Positions 33,729 through 34,582 of a DNA stretch of 34,582 bases are shown here, piece by piece. Where the stretch lies: contig DASXUX010000009.1 in assembly GCA_036504595.1 (NCBI GenBank), forward strand, positions 1-34,582. Reading direction: 5' to 3'. The stretch is from DASXUX01 sp036504595. GTDB taxonomy: Bacteria; Planctomycetota; SZUA-567; H5-PLA8. The first letter of the stretch is position 1. Every line of letters starts with the position of its first letter. Both the position numbers and the translations under genes were made by a program. The notes below the pieces were generated by a model. The model was not told the DNA's origin. It did not search any database and saw nothing but the letters and a program-made list of their open reading frames with translations.

Positions 33729-34338
33729 ACACCAACCTCGCCGTGCTGTACGCTGTACCTGGCCACGCTAAAACCCCACCCCTAACCTGACGACAGGCTC
33801 CACTTCTGGAGCCGTGACATCCTCGCACACATTGAAATAAAATGAGCTTTTCTAGGCATCGAACTACGTAGGCATCCAAAATCTCAGGTTGCCATGCAGC
33901 GCGACAAAGTCTGGCTCGTTATCTCTAAGCACATACAGGCGTGCGCTCTGCTTTCCAACCCGGCGCTTCGCTGCGTTGCGCTTTCGTCGAGCCCAAGACA
34001 CGTTGCCTCCCGCTTAAATCGCTGCGTCTTCAGCACCAATCTCTTTCGTTGTGGTGATTTTCTCGTCATCAAGGAGGGGACTTGGTCTGTCGATGATGAT
34101 TATCGCTGGACGTGGCGTGTTTTCATACGGCCAACGCTGCACATGTCCGCTCGGACTAGCCTAATCAACGCCCCATGCGCGCTTTGTGGCATCTATAGCG
34201 AGCGGCCCTGCAATTGCGAACTGGCTCCGCGTTCCCAATGGAACCGACTTACCTGTGAGGGTGAAGACTTCCGTGTTTGGTTCGTGGCTTGTGGACGACC
34301 TGGCGACGGGCTCCACGTTTTGAGAAGGACGGTGCAAG
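33729..34338. other. Intergenic region, 610 bp, with hairpin and 28-nt motif
   Basis: A perfect 7-bp hairpin GGCTCCA/TGGAGCC with CTTC loop (33796-33813) lies 67 bp after the preceding stop and may be its terminator, though no T-tract follows. Positions 34081-34108 carry the weakest of the five 28-nt motif instances, ~230 bp before the next gene. An open frame across 33894-34352 has no family similarity and overlaps the start of the secreted gene at 34339; I do not call it. Confidence 0.5.
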
Positions 34339-34582
34339 ATGAAGATCAATAGCGTGGGTTGTTTGCTGCTGTGTACGTTGGCGTTGGTTTTCGTGGGAGG
34401 AGCGCGGGCTGCAGATGATGTCGCGTATACCGGCGGAGCCCATCCAGAACACGCCAAGCCAGGTGAGGTCTGGTGTCTGATTACGACGCCGCCGCAGTTC
34501 AAGACGGTCAGCGAAGAAGTCATGTGCGCGCCGGCAAGCTGCCGCTTTGAAAAGATCCCGGCCGTCTATGAAATGCAAAGCG
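34339..34582 (+). CDS. N-terminal part of a secreted protein with repeat-like Cys motifs (3' end outside window)
   Basis: Eighty-one residues are visible. Residues 1-24 are a signal peptide (INSVGCLLLCTLALVFVGGARA). The mature part reads HPEHAKPGEVWCLITTPPQF, KTVSEEVMCAPASCRFEKIP and AVYEMQS. The 'Y/FKTV.E.V...PAS...E.IPA.YE' pattern is the first unit of a repeat family found in secreted proteins of PVC-group and related bacteria, in which ~20-residue units recur; this is from memory of the family. AAGGACGG lies before ATG 34339. The remainder lies beyond the window edge. Confidence 0.75.
   Translation, partial: MKINSVGCLLLCTLALVFVGGARAADDVAYTGGAHPEHAKPGEVWCLITTPPQFKTVSEEVMCAPASCRFEKIPAVYEMQS

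Noticed and set aside
33894..34352. 152-codon plus-strand open frame
   Set aside because: No ribosome-binding site, no recognisable domain, and its end overlaps the well-supported start and signal peptide of the gene at 34339.

Overview
The window is a 34.6 kb piece of a Gram-negative bacterial chromosome with moderately high GC. Nearly every gene encodes a membrane, periplasmic or secreted protein. The mix of families (YXWGXW/DUF6600-type proteins, DUF3309, an lmo0937-type micro-protein, DUF883-like proteins, an ice-binding-like adhesin, a ~2950-residue cyclic glucan synthase) fits an environmental bacterium of the Planctomycetota/Verrucomicrobiota/Acidobacteriota type. No rRNA, tRNA or ribosomal-protein marker is present, so the phylum is inference only.

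Layout, left to right. Positions 1-1020 hold the tail of a Cys-rich protein with its terminator, then a two-gene unit: a DUF5678-like small protein and a retropepsin-like aspartic protease. Positions 1502-4246 hold small and secreted envelope genes: a 47-aa membrane protein, a YXWGXW protein with a long charged helical tail, a small membrane-anchored protein that shares a helical module with it, and a 51-aa DUF3309 protein. Positions 4712-6880 encode a secreted protein with three Ig-like domains and a C-terminal ice-binding-like domain. Positions 6957-8043 are mobile-element debris, including the C-terminal half of a large serine recombinase. Positions 8176-17019 (minus) encode an NdvB/ChvB-type cyclic beta-1,2-glucan synthase. 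Positions 17251-20246 (minus) hold four secreted or unknown proteins, two with OB-like beta domains. Positions 20667-23770 (minus) are a translationally coupled MacA/MacB efflux pair without a TolC gene.

Positions 24275-25639 encode a second YXWGXW protein, paralogous to the first. Positions 25838-29130 look like an envelope operon: DUF883-like protein, AI-2E-family permease with an extra C-terminal domain, small membrane protein, DUF883-like helical protein. It meets, tail to tail with an 8-nt overlap, a PAS-GGDEF-EAL protein (29123-31051, minus). Positions 31579-33043 (minus) hold a secreted unknown, an lmo0937-type peptide and a DoxX/MauE-type membrane protein. After a small unknown gene at 33477, the window ends inside a secreted protein with repeat-like Cys motifs.

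Read together, this looks like an envelope and osmotic-stress region: periplasmic glucan synthesis, membrane micro-proteins, macrolide/peptide efflux, c-di-GMP turnover and surface proteins. The least explained signals are non-coding. One is a ~137-bp structured repeat present twice at about 88% identity (18045-18181 and 31421-31557), each copy just beyond the 3' end of a minus-strand gene. Another is an array of four imperfect direct repeats spaced 35-36 bp (33099-33220) upstream of the DoxX/MauE gene. The third is a weaker 28-nt motif seen in five intergenic regions.
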